A stretch of 64,000 nt of DNA, taken from assembly GCA_946480915.1 (NCBI GenBank), contig CAMLLO010000006.1, positions 1 to 64,000 of the forward strand, written 5' to 3'. The notes under the pieces are model-generated. The model worked only from the letters and a program-made list of their open reading frames with translations, did not search any database and was not told where the DNA came from. Below, one piece after another: positions 35,828 through 44,422 of the stretch. Made by a program: the position numbers and the translations under genes. Within the stretch, counting starts at the first letter, position 1, and the number at the start of each line of letters is the position of its first letter. The DNA is from an uncultured Sphingobacteriaceae bacterium (lineage in GTDB: Bacteria; Bacteroidota; Bacteroidia; Sphingobacteriales; Sphingobacteriaceae).

Positions 35828-37612
35828 TTATTTAGTAGCTAAATCTTTACCAGATGTTTCAAATATTTGAAATTCAGTGATTGCCGGCCGACCTTCTGCC
35901 ACTATTGACAGACGGAATTTCCGGGCAGTTATTGGCTTCGGCAGAATTACAACTTTGGAGATTTTCCCTATAGTTGTACCATTAATGGCTGTCTTCCATA
36001 CCCCTTTTTTCTGGAAATCAATACTAAATGAAGTTACGGGCGAATAATCATTTCCTGAAAGTTCCCGAATAATTGCTCTTGTAATCGTTTTTTGGGCACC
36101 TAAATCTACTTCCAGCCATCCTGATTTCTTCCATACTTCAGATTTTGGATCATGCTGGGTCTCAAACTTTTTGCCAATAATGGTTGCAGCAACTGAATCG
36201 TTTCGACCGAGACTCCAGAAAGTGGTAAAGTTATCATCAATTGCAGCCTCTGCTGTGTGCATAAACAAGGGAGCTATACTACTGGACACTCTCGCGGGTT
36301 TAAGATACGCCAGTGACCCGCTTACAGATCGGGGGTAAATGGCCTTTACTTTACCAGAAAGCCGGTCAATATTGAGTTTTATCAAGGTAACAATTGGGGT
36401 TTGTTTTTGAGAATCAACAGTAATAGTAAGTGCGTTCTTCGTATTTTGAAACACCACAGGTGTACCATCCATCAGGGTTGCTTTCGTGATTTTTGCAGGC
36501 AGGTTTGGTAACACAAGCTTGTTTCGTTTAAAGTTAAAGGCATGTATATATATTATGTCTCGTTTACGGGTACTTGCATAATCGGTTGTTGGAACGTATG
36601 GGCCTCCGCGAGTTCCATAAATAGATTCTCCATTTATTTTCATCCAGGATCCTATTTCATTCAGCCTTCCGACAAAATCAGCTTGGAATTCACCAAGTGC
36701 GTTAGGTCCAACGTTAAGAAGAAGATTCCCATCTCCTCCTGCACAACTAATTAATGTTCGTAGTGCAAATCGAAGGTTATTAGGTTTGTCGTTTGATCTC
36801 CATGACCACCCTCTCCCCAAAGTGGCACAGGTTTCCCATGGCGCAGTATCGCAATAACTACCTACCCGGTTTTCCGGAGTTGCATAATCGCCCCATTTGC
36901 CAATCATTCCGTGTGATTCATCGGGATGAAGAGGCTCCAGGCGATTATTGATGATTATTCCCGGCTTTAATTTCCGCACCAATGTAGCTGTTTCTTCGGG
37001 TAAACTTGGGTTAGGGAAGCCATCATAATCAAACCATAGAAGCTTAATATCATAGTTGGTAAGGAGTTCGGTAAGATAACCGTGCATTCGTTTCACAAAA
37101 ACATCATTCGTTTTTGCACGACAATCAGGATCTCGCCAGTCTCCGGGTGAAAAATAAACGCCAAAGGGCATATTGGCTTCTTTTGCGGCATCAGATAATT
37201 CCCGAAGAACATCCCGTCCGAAAGGCGTGTTTGTTATTTTGTATTCAGTGAGTTTTGAATCCCAGAGTGCAAAACCATCATGATGTTTGGCCACAAAAAC
37301 GATGTATTTCATTCCGGCATTCTGAGCGTTCTTAACCCATTGGCGGGCATCAAATTTTACAGGGTTAAATTGTTTATAGAGCTGTTCGTATATTTCCCGT
37401 GGTACATGGGGTTTACTCCAGGACTGGTCGGTACGCATACTCCAGCTTATTTCGGCACCGGTAAGCGTAACGGGGCCCCAATGAATGAATAATCCAAACC
37501 GGGCATCTCGCCACCATTCCAGCTTCTGACTATTGACTAGTCTTTCTTGTGCTTTTAATTGGGTAATAGCAATAACTAAATAAAAAATCAGCAACCCCTT
37601 TTTCATTATCAT
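35828..37612 (-). CDS. GH29 alpha-L-fucosidase, secreted, with C-terminal F5/8-type domain
   Basis: A 594-residue glycoside hydrolase with a signal peptide (MKKGLLIFYLVIAITQLKAQ; the start could also be the second Met). The GH29 domain (about 25-430) shows RFGLFIHWGPVTLTG, the His pair in VFVAKHHDGFALWDS, and the nucleophile Asp195 in IKLLWFDYDGFP. The C-terminal part (about 435-590) resembles an F5/8 type C (CBM32-like) carbohydrate-binding module. It removes alpha-linked L-fucose from glycans in the periplasm or at the surface. The gene lies upstream of the sigma gene on the same strand. A truncated second copy survives at 49989-50190. Confidence 0.95.
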   Translation of the reverse strand: MIMKKGLLIFYLVIAITQLKAQERLVNSQKLEWWRDARFGLFIHWGPVTLTGAEISWSMRTDQSWSKPHVPREIYEQLYKQFNPVKFDARQWVKNAQNAGMKYIVFVAKHHDGFALWDSKLTEYKITNTPFGRDVLRELSDAAKEANMPFGVYFSPGDWRDPDCRAKTNDVFVKRMHGYLTELLTNYDIKLLWFDYDGFPNPSLPEETATLVRKLKPGIIINNRLEPLHPDESHGMIGKWGDYATPENRVGSYCDTAPWETCATLGRGWSWRSNDKPNNLRFALRTLISCAGGDGNLLLNVGPNALGEFQADFVGRLNEIGSWMKINGESIYGTRGGPYVPTTDYASTRKRDIIYIHAFNFKRNKLVLPNLPAKITKATLMDGTPVVFQNTKNALTITVDSQKQTPIVTLIKLNIDRLSGKVKAIYPRSVSGSLAYLKPARVSSSIAPLFMHTAEAAIDDNFTTFWSLGRNDSVAATIIGKKFETQHDPKSEVWKKSGWLEVDLGAQKTITRAIIRELSGNDYSPVTSFSIDFQKKGVWKTAINGTTIGKISKVVILPKPITARKFRLSIVAEGRPAITEFQIFETSGKDLATK

Positions 37613-37663
37613 GTTTTAGTTTTATCGTGAATGCTTATATATGACGTCAATAATCGATTGTTA

Positions 37664-37711
37664 ATATCCATAAATCAATTTTCTTATAAAGGTGGGAGAC
37701 TGCATATTTCT
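37664..37711. repeat. Sequence upstream of the fucosidase shared with 50207-50258
   Basis: This stretch contains CATAAATCAATTTTCT and GGGAGAC followed by GCATATTTCT. The same elements, with small changes, occur at 50207-50258, directly upstream of the fucosidase pseudogene. The duplicated segment therefore included the 5' flank and probably the promoter of the fucosidase gene. Confidence 0.75.
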
Positions 37712-37857
37712 GATTTTAAAGAAACCAGACTTTCCGGATCCCAAAGTTCAGCCTTCCATTCATTAATTACATCTTTGAATCCAAACCTTAACGGATGTTC
37801 ATATTTTTCAACATGATATATTCTGTAAGCACAGATTTGTTAATTTTCTATGTTTAA

Positions 37858-39771
37858 TTATCTGTCGCTGATTACCCCGGCAAAGCCTCCCCGGGGCAGG
37901 CATTGAATTTGGAGCGTATTTGATTTTTTGATGCTTCTGCTTTCGCTTGCAATAGACTTTGTATCGGCTCCGTCCTTAAAGAGTTGGAAAGAATAACCTG
38001 AGTTGCCCAAAAAGTTCAAATTAAGATTCAGGGTTTGCGGAGAGTCTTTCCCATTAAGCCCGGCTACATACCAGAGCTTACCTTTTCTTCGCGCAATAAC
38101 AACCATTTCGCCCGGATAGCCGTTTATCAGCTTAGTTTCATCCCAGGTTGTTGGAAAATTCTGTAGAAATTTCCGCGGTTCTTCCGCTAAATCATAAAAC
38201 GCAGAGGGCCTGTCTGCAAAATGCTGTAACGCAGATTCAAATACTACTGCCAAAGCCAGCTCATGAGCAAAGGACGTTATATGCGGGTGCTGCGAATTTG
38301 AAAACGTTACAGGGGTATAATCCATTGAGCCTACGATATTCCGCGTAAATGGAAGTGTTGTATTATGTGCAGCAGCTTTATCCGTTAAAGTCGGCTTGTT
38401 GTTATACCATTCGGCACCGTACACGGCTTCGGTGGTCATTAAATTAGGATAAGTACGAGCCCAGCCACGAGGCAAGGTAGCTCCGTGAAAGTTAACCAGT
38501 AGCTTGTATCTTGCGGCATCTTCAAGAATATCGATATAATACTTCATCATATCCTGCTGATCTCCTGCAAAAAAATCGACTTTGATACCTGATACCCCAG
38601 CCTCTTTTAGCCATGAAAATTCCTTTTCTCTTTTCTCATGTGTTAACAGCCTGTCTGCCGGACTTGCACCAAGCCAGTCAGTTCCCGAGTTATACCATAA
38701 AAGCGTTTTGATGCCTTTAGTTTTGGCGTAATTCAATGCATCCTTTAAAGTCCCCCCGTTTGCCATTACATCCCATTCCCAGTCAATAAGCACATACGGC
38801 CAATTCATTTTCACAGCCAGGTCAATGTATTCTATTACTCTCTTATAATCCTTTGAACCATGATTGTATGCCCAATACACCCAGGCTGCGCTTCCTGGCT
38901 CTATCCATTTCGTTTCCTTAAAGGAAGTAGGTTCGCTCACATCAGTAATCAGGGTGCTTTCTACCAGATCAGACAGTTCTCCTACTATCATAACATGCCA
39001 TTGCGACTTCCAGGGTAAACTGGAAACTGCTCCGCCATGCCAGCTTTTTTTTGCCGCAGGGTAAGTCACCTTATACAGGTTTGCGTTTTGTTTATTGTTC
39101 AGTTTCGCCGCACAGTTTTGCCTGGTAATACCTGCCTCTGAAATCAGCACCCATAATGGCTGGTTATTTACCTTATACAAAGCAGGATAGCCCCAATCGC
39201 CATTGACCTTTTCAGAAGCTCCATCGGTATTAAGCGGATAAAAATTCTCATAGGATTGATCAAATGGCTGGATCCATCTTGCCGTACCTTTTGGAATTAC
39301 ATAACCAGTCGCTTCATCTTTAATAGATAAACTGGAATCTGAACGGTTGGGAAAAGTATACCTGAACGCGAGCCCGTCATTATAAACTCTGATAGTGATA
39401 TTCAGGGGCTGCTTCGATGAATTCTGGTAGTTAAATGTTTTTTCAATGCCAAAATTTTCGCAAAGCTTCCGCTTTCCCGTCCGCATTTCATATTTGTCAT
39501 GAACTGCAACAGCCTTGCTCTCTCCCATGGATTTGAGATTTGATACGAACTGCTGATCCTCCCTTAAAATACCTAGTGGCGAAGCCGGCAGCACTTCAAT
39601 ATACGCCGCCTCCTTTTTATACAGCACTTTAAAATACGGCTGACCTAAGCCCTTCTGGCCAGCTGGCTGCATTTCCACAACCACCTTGATTTTTTTATCA
39701 GGAGATAAAACTTGTTGGGCATACCCCAACGAGCTTAAAAAAAGACTCAGAGCTAAGAAAAGGCTTTTCAT
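37858..39771 (-). CDS. GH97 alpha-glycosidase, retaining (alpha-galactosidase-like) type
   Basis: A 637-residue secreted enzyme with a signal peptide (MKSLFLALSLFLSSLGYAQQ). The N-terminal beta-sandwich runs to about residue 280, the catalytic TIM barrel from about 285 to 550 and a C-terminal beta domain follows. Family segments are WVYWAYNHGSKDYKRVIEY and VLIDWEWDVMANGG. The GIKVDFF segment supplies Asp399, and TTEAVYGAEW supplies Glu449; this Asp/Glu pair fits the retaining alpha-galactosidase branch of GH97 and not the inverting SusB branch, which uses Glu bases. The specificity is inferred by motif. Co-location with a fucosidase suggests a glycan carrying alpha-galactose and alpha-fucose. 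Confidence 0.9.
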   Translation of the reverse strand: MKSLFLALSLFLSSLGYAQQVLSPDKKIKVVVEMQPAGQKGLGQPYFKVLYKKEAAYIEVLPASPLGILREDQQFVSNLKSMGESKAVAVHDKYEMRTGKRKLCENFGIEKTFNYQNSSKQPLNITIRVYNDGLAFRYTFPNRSDSSLSIKDEATGYVIPKGTARWIQPFDQSYENFYPLNTDGASEKVNGDWGYPALYKVNNQPLWVLISEAGITRQNCAAKLNNKQNANLYKVTYPAAKKSWHGGAVSSLPWKSQWHVMIVGELSDLVESTLITDVSEPTSFKETKWIEPGSAAWVYWAYNHGSKDYKRVIEYIDLAVKMNWPYVLIDWEWDVMANGGTLKDALNYAKTKGIKTLLWYNSGTDWLGASPADRLLTHEKREKEFSWLKEAGVSGIKVDFFAGDQQDMMKYYIDILEDAARYKLLVNFHGATLPRGWARTYPNLMTTEAVYGAEWYNNKPTLTDKAAAHNTTLPFTRNIVGSMDYTPVTFSNSQHPHITSFAHELALAVVFESALQHFADRPSAFYDLAEEPRKFLQNFPTTWDETKLINGYPGEMVVIARRKGKLWYVAGLNGKDSPQTLNLNLNFLGNSGYSFQLFKDGADTKSIASESRSIKKSNTLQIQCLPRGGFAGVISDR

Positions 39772-39881
39772 TTAAATTTTTATACGTTATAAAAGTGCGT
39801 TGCTACAGTTGAAATATTTTATCCTTTAGCGCCCATTTTTACACCTTCCTTACCCAAGCGAGAAGTTTCTGAAATTTCCAA

Positions 39882-40085
39882 TCAAATTTTCCTACTCCTG
39901 GACTTTAATATTAGCCGCCTCAAAACCTTTTTACGTTCAAACAAAAAAGAGGGATCAGTTTCCATGCATACATAATCGATTCCCTGCTCGGTAAATTTCC
40001 ATTTCAGTGATACCTGCGACTACAATTCACTCCTTTATTCATTCCACACATTCTGATGCCATTTTTCGTATTCTTCAACATAGTC
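39882..40085 (-). pseudogene. Possible decayed coding fragment upstream of the GH97 gene
   Basis: One - strand frame keeps protein-like composition but has two stops: first DYVEEYEKWHQNVWNE then stop, later SLKWKFTEQGIDYVCMETD and SFLFERKKVL. The family is not recognised. It may be the eroded 3' end of a former neighbour enzyme. Low confidence. Confidence 0.3.
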
Positions 40086-40370
40086 TTGGTTACGCTATTA
40101 TAAGGCGATGATCAGATAGATTTCCAACCATCAAAAAAAACGAAGCTATTTTTAACGTTACTCATATTGGTGGGTTATATTCGGCGCTTAACAAATAATC
40201 TTGAGAGCAAGCTACTTCCTTAAAACAAATTTAAATAACAGGACCCTTACTGAGTTACACCAACCAGACTTTATTTTATATATAACCGACATATTCAAAG
40301 CCTAATGACCTCCGATTTCCACTACGAACTCTAATTAATTGTGCGGCTGGAGACGAGAATCTTTTCCTTA

Positions 40371-40518
40371 ATGTTATTAAAAGCAGGAGATCAGGCGACT
40401 TTTAAATGGATCTTTGATTTATCCATAATCGATTATGCCTATTCTCTTTGAGAGACTACGAATTTTAAGAAACCTAATAAAAAAGTTCCCCGGTGCTTTT
40501 TTATATCTAACTGAATAA
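40371..40518 (+). pseudogene. Internally deleted ECF sigma factor pseudogene
   Basis: The first part reads LLKAGDQATFKWIFDL, matching LLKAGDQTAFKQIFDL at the start of the intact sigma gene (35116-35667). A one-base deletion (TTATTCC to TTATCC) shifts the frame; corrected, the next residues are LCLFSLR against LCLFALG. The sequence then jumps straight to the sigma C-terminus: RLRILRNLIKKFPGAFLYL against RLRILRDFIKKLPYAFLFVYL. The DNA is also similar, for example GACTACGAATTTTAAGA in both. Most of regions 2 to 4 are lost. It lies on the opposite strand to the intact gene, 640 bases upstream of the + strand susC. Confidence 0.85.
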
Positions 40519-40544
40519 AATAGCCGATGTGCTGTTTTATTCAG
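40511..40544 (+). terminator. Hairpin at the end of the sigma pseudogene
   Basis: CTGAATAAAA and AGC pair with GCT and TTTTATTCAG around a short loop, with one mismatch. It is likely the old terminator of the sigma gene and overlaps the pseudogene stop codon. Confidence 0.6.
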
Positions 40545-40756
40545 TTTAAACCCAATTCCACAACAGAACCTACAGAGAGCAGGATTTGTATAAAAAAAAG
40601 CCTGTTTTGAGTAAATGTAGAGAATTGAATATATAGAAATTTGTAAGGATGATGAGAGCCACAGAAAGCAGTTACGATTGTCGAAAATTCTATATAGCTC
40701 ATTTCACACAATATCATAAATAAAATTGGTTAACTTTTTTATTGGTTAGTTGGTTT

Positions 40757-40786
40757 AAAGCCCTGCTTCTCCCCGGAGCAGGCTTT
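40757..40786. terminator. GC-rich hairpin in the susC leader
   Basis: AAAGCCCTGCT pairs with AGCAGGCTTT (one bulged C) around a loop of nine bases. It is followed by a mixed AT stretch and no long T run, so it may be a terminator or leader structure for the downstream susC. Confidence 0.45.
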
Positions 40787-41155
40787 AATAATTTCTCCCA
40801 ATATGAATCGGGCAAAAGAAGCCAGATGGCCCACGGAAACAAAGAATTTTCCTGTAGTGCCCTTTAGAAATAGATGGTATTTAAGATGGTCGACTTTGTA
40901 TACAAAAAAGTCTATTTAAGGCAATTCTTTGGAGAGATGAGTGTCTAATTTTAGAAAAATAATTGAGCCGCCTTTACTTGCTCAGAGTAACCTAAACTAG
41001 AAACTAACAAATTAGACCATGCTACAACTTTACCCAACGTAATTACGCAGCCCTTGCAGCCTGGGCTTTAAAGGCCAGAAACTCACCCTTCAAAATGAAT
41101 ATTCTGGCCTCGGCTTCAAATAAGCAATACTCATTCAAAAAACCAATGTAAATCT

Positions 41156-44100
41156 ATGACATTTTCGTTATTAAAGAGTAACGGCAGATATTATTTGCAG
41201 TTAACTCTGTTAAGGAATTTAGTAAAATTTCTGAAATACTTTGTATTACCCTTTCTGTTAGTAATCGGCTGTTATAGCCTGTCAAACGCAGAGGGTAGCA
41301 AGACAATTAATCACTATCTTATTGAAGATATTACTATTAAAGGAGTTGTTAGAGACAAAGATGGCATCCTACCGGGAGTATCTGTCGTTTTAAAAAATAA
41401 CCCTAATGTTGGCACCACTACCAATGACAAGGGTTTTTATACTATGAAGGCCCCGGCTAATGGTACTCTGATTTTTACCATGGTAGGCTACAAGCCAATG
41501 GAGGTTAAGATAGCAGGCGAGAGCACTATAAATGCAATAATGGAACCTGTATCAAACCAGTTAAATGAAGTGGCAATTGTTGCTTTTGGTACCCAGAAAA
41601 AGTCCAGTATGGTGAGCTCTATTGAAACTATTAACCCTAAAGAGTTAAAAGTAGCTTCTAGTAACCTTACAACTGCATTGGCTGGTAAACTGGCAGGTGT
41701 AATTGCTTACCAAAGAAGTGGCGAGCCAGGGCAAGACAATGCCTCTTTTTTCATCAGGGGAGTAACCACATTCGGATACAAAAAAGACCCCCTTATTTTA
41801 ATTGATGGTATTGAAGTTACTTCGACCGACCTGGCCCGGATGCAGCCTGATGATATCAGCAGTTTTTCAATTATGAAAGATGCAACTGCAACTTCCCTTT
41901 ACGGGGCAAGGGGAGCAAACGGTGTAATATTGATAACCACTAAAGCTGGTGTTGAGGGTTCAGCAAAAATATCCGTCAGATATGAAAACTCAGTTTCTTC
42001 CAATATCAGGAATATTGATTTTGTTGACCCGGTTCAGTATATGTTATTGGAAAACGAGTCGGTTTTAACGCGCAATCCCTTGGGCTTGTTGCCTTATTCG
42101 CAAAATAAGATAGACCAGACAATAGCAGGCAGTAATTCAATGCTTTATCCGGCAGTAAACTGGATGGACATGTTAATAAGGAACAATACTACAAATCAGC
42201 GCTTTAATTTCAGTGCGAACGGTGGAGGCAAAATTGCCAGGTACTATATCGCCGGAACTATAAATGATGACAACGGGAATCTGAGAATAGACAAGCGGAA
42301 TAACTTTAATACGAATATCAACCTTAAATCTTATCAGCTCAGGTCGAACGTTAATGTTAATTTATCGAATACTACAGAAGGCATTGTCAGACTGTCCGGC
42401 TCCTTTGATGATTACAATGGTCCGATCGATGGTGGAAAGGGAGTTTATAACAAGATTGTACGCTCAAATCCGGTATTATTTCCAGCTTTTTATCCGGCTT
42501 CAGTTATGCCAAGAGTTAACCATATTTTGTTTGGTAACTCAGGTTCGGGTAGTAATCTTTCTCCTAACTATATCAACCCTTACGCCGATATGGTGAAGGG
42601 ATATAAGGATTATTCGCGCTCCACAATGAATGCGCAGTTCGAGCTTAAACAGAACTTTTCATTTATTACACCGGGGCTTTCGGCACGCGGAATGTTCAAC
42701 ACCTCGCGCTATGCTTATTTCGATGTTACCAGGAATTATAATCCTTTTTTTTATGCCGCATCCGGAGCTAATAATCAAACAGACAACTATGCTTTAAACT
42801 TACTAAATGAAGGGTCCGCAACAGAGTATTTAAATTTCAACGAAGGCTCCAAGGATATCACCACTACCACTTACATGGAAGCGGCTGTTAATTACAACAA
42901 AACCTTTGCTAAACGACACGATGTTTCAGGTTTGTTAGTATACCAGAGGCGAGCACAGTTGCTTGCTAACCAGGGCACCCTCCAAAAGTCACTTCCTTAC
43001 CGCAACCAGGGAGTCTCTGGTAGGTTTACTTATGGCTTCGATAACCGATACCTGGCGGAATTAAATTTCGGATACAACGGCTCTGAGCGCTTTTACAAAT
43101 CCCAACGGTATGGCTTGTTCCCAGCTGCTGGCTTGGGCTGGTATGTTTCTAACGAAAAGTTCTGGGATGGCTTAAAGCACACAATCGGCAAATTAAAGTT
43201 GAAAGCTACTTATGGGCTGGTTGGAAACGATGCCATTGGAAGTGCAGATGACCGCTTCTTTTACCTTTCGGAAGTGAACATGAACGACTGGAACAAGGGA
43301 TTCGTTTTTGGCGAAAATTTTAACTATTCGAAAAGCGGCGTTACCGTTAACCGATATGATAATATTAATATTACCTGGGAAAAAGCAAAGAAATTTAATG
43401 CAGGCATAGAGCTTAACCTATTTAACTCGTTGGAGCTACAAGTCGACTATTTTACTGAACACCGGAAAAATATTTTAATGGACAGGGCTGCCATCCCTAC
43501 CACAATGGGCTTGTCTGCAAACGTTAGAGCCAATGTTGGAGAAGCCAAAGCGGAGGGAATTGATATCTCTTCAGATTACACCAGAAACTTTGCAAATTCT
43601 TCATGGTTGAAAATTCATGGCAATTTCACCTTTGCACACAGTGAATTTCTGAAATATGAAGAGCCTGAATACAATGAGAAATATAAGCTGCACCCTGGAA
43701 ACTCCCTGAATCAGGTTTATGGCTTAATTGCTGAGAGACTTTTCGTTGACGAGGACGAAGTAGCCAATTCTCCCAAACAAAATTTTGGAGAATACAGAGG
43801 TGGAGATATTAAATACAGGGATGTAAATGGAGATGGCCAGATAACAAACCTAGATCAGGTCCCATTGGGACTTCCTACCGTTCCTGAAATTATCTACGGA
43901 TTTGGTTTTTCTTACGGAATCAAGAATTTTGATATTTCAGCTTTTTGTCAGGGTTCTGCTCGTTCTTCTTTTTGGATAGATGCTAATTCGACGGCGCCCT
44001 TTGTTAACAGTACCGCGATGCTGCAAGCGTATGCCGACAACTACTGGTCGGAAGAAAACCGCAATCTTTATGCTTTATGGCCCAGGTTAAGCAATACCAT

Positions 44101-44359
44101 CAATACCAACAATGCACAAAGCAATTCCTGGTTTATGCGCAACGGAGCCTTCTTGAGGCTTAAAACTGTAGAGCTTGGCTATTCACTACCAAAAAAGCTT
44201 GTTAGCAGATGGCATGGAAATAATGCCAGGCTGTATGTGAGCGGAATTAATCTCGCTACACTAAGTGGATTTAAACTTTGGGACATAGAAATGGGTGGCG
44301 ATGGCCTGGGGTATCCGGTTCAAAAAGTGTTTAATATGGGAGTACAGATTGGCTTCTAA
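41156..44359 (+). CDS. SusC/RagA-family TonB-dependent outer membrane transporter, no STN domain
   Basis: A 1067-residue glycan importer. A signal segment (about 24-45) is followed by a carboxypeptidase-regulatory-like domain (about 58-135, ITIKGVVRDKDGILPGVSVV), the plug domain (about 145-265, with PLILIDGIEVTSTDLARM and SLYGARGANGVILITT) and a beta-barrel ending in VFNMGVQIGF. It lacks the STN signalling domain carried by the other SusC in this window, so it is not expected to signal through FecR. It starts an operon with susD and two lipoprotein genes. The upstream sigma gene is a pseudogene, and an AraC-type regulator lies at the far end, a plausible alternative control. Confidence 0.94.
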   Translation: MTFSLLKSNGRYYLQLTLLRNLVKFLKYFVLPFLLVIGCYSLSNAEGSKTINHYLIEDITIKGVVRDKDGILPGVSVVLKNNPNVGTTTNDKGFYTMKAPANGTLIFTMVGYKPMEVKIAGESTINAIMEPVSNQLNEVAIVAFGTQKKSSMVSSIETINPKELKVASSNLTTALAGKLAGVIAYQRSGEPGQDNASFFIRGVTTFGYKKDPLILIDGIEVTSTDLARMQPDDISSFSIMKDATATSLYGARGANGVILITTKAGVEGSAKISVRYENSVSSNIRNIDFVDPVQYMLLENESVLTRNPLGLLPYSQNKIDQTIAGSNSMLYPAVNWMDMLIRNNTTNQRFNFSANGGGKIARYYIAGTINDDNGNLRIDKRNNFNTNINLKSYQLRSNVNVNLSNTTEGIVRLSGSFDDYNGPIDGGKGVYNKIVRSNPVLFPAFYPASVMPRVNHILFGNSGSGSNLSPNYINPYADMVKGYKDYSRSTMNAQFELKQNFSFITPGLSARGMFNTSRYAYFDVTRNYNPFFYAASGANNQTDNYALNLLNEGSATEYLNFNEGSKDITTTTYMEAAVNYNKTFAKRHDVSGLLVYQRRAQLLANQGTLQKSLPYRNQGVSGRFTYGFDNRYLAELNFGYNGSERFYKSQRYGLFPAAGLGWYVSNEKFWDGLKHTIGKLKLKATYGLVGNDAIGSADDRFFYLSEVNMNDWNKGFVFGENFNYSKSGVTVNRYDNINITWEKAKKFNAGIELNLFNSLELQVDYFTEHRKNILMDRAAIPTTMGLSANVRANVGEAKAEGIDISSDYTRNFANSSWLKIHGNFTFAHSEFLKYEEPEYNEKYKLHPGNSLNQVYGLIAERLFVDEDEVANSPKQNFGEYRGGDIKYRDVNGDGQITNLDQVPLGLPTVPEIIYGFGFSYGIKNFDISAFCQGSARSSFWIDANSTAPFVNSTAMLQAYADNYWSEENRNLYALWPRLSNTINTNNAQSNSWFMRNGAFLRLKTVELGYSLPKKLVSRWHGNNARLYVSGINLATLSGFKLWDIEMGGDGLGYPVQKVFNMGVQIGF

Positions 44360-44422
44360 AATCAGAGAAATTAACCCCCTGTAAAGGAATGTTTTACAGA
44401 ATCCAAATCAAATAATAATTAC

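Larger units (their letters stand above)
39772..41155. other. 1.4-kb gap with gene remnants upstream of the + strand susC
   Basis: This is the longest region without an intact gene. It holds a decayed - strand coding fragment (39882-40085), the sigma pseudogene (40371-40518), two hairpins (40511-40544 and 40757-40786) and the leader of the + strand susC (40787-41155). That leader contains a 38-codon frame starting at ATG 40803 and an inverted repeat GGCCAGAA/TTCTGGCC near 41080-41120. No RNA gene recognised. It looks like a scar of rearrangement. Confidence 0.6.

Noticed and set aside
39772..41155. Mobile element as the cause of the gap
   Set aside because: No transposase or integrase fragment, terminal inverted repeats or target-site duplication could be seen; the pseudogene pieces point to deletion and rearrangement.
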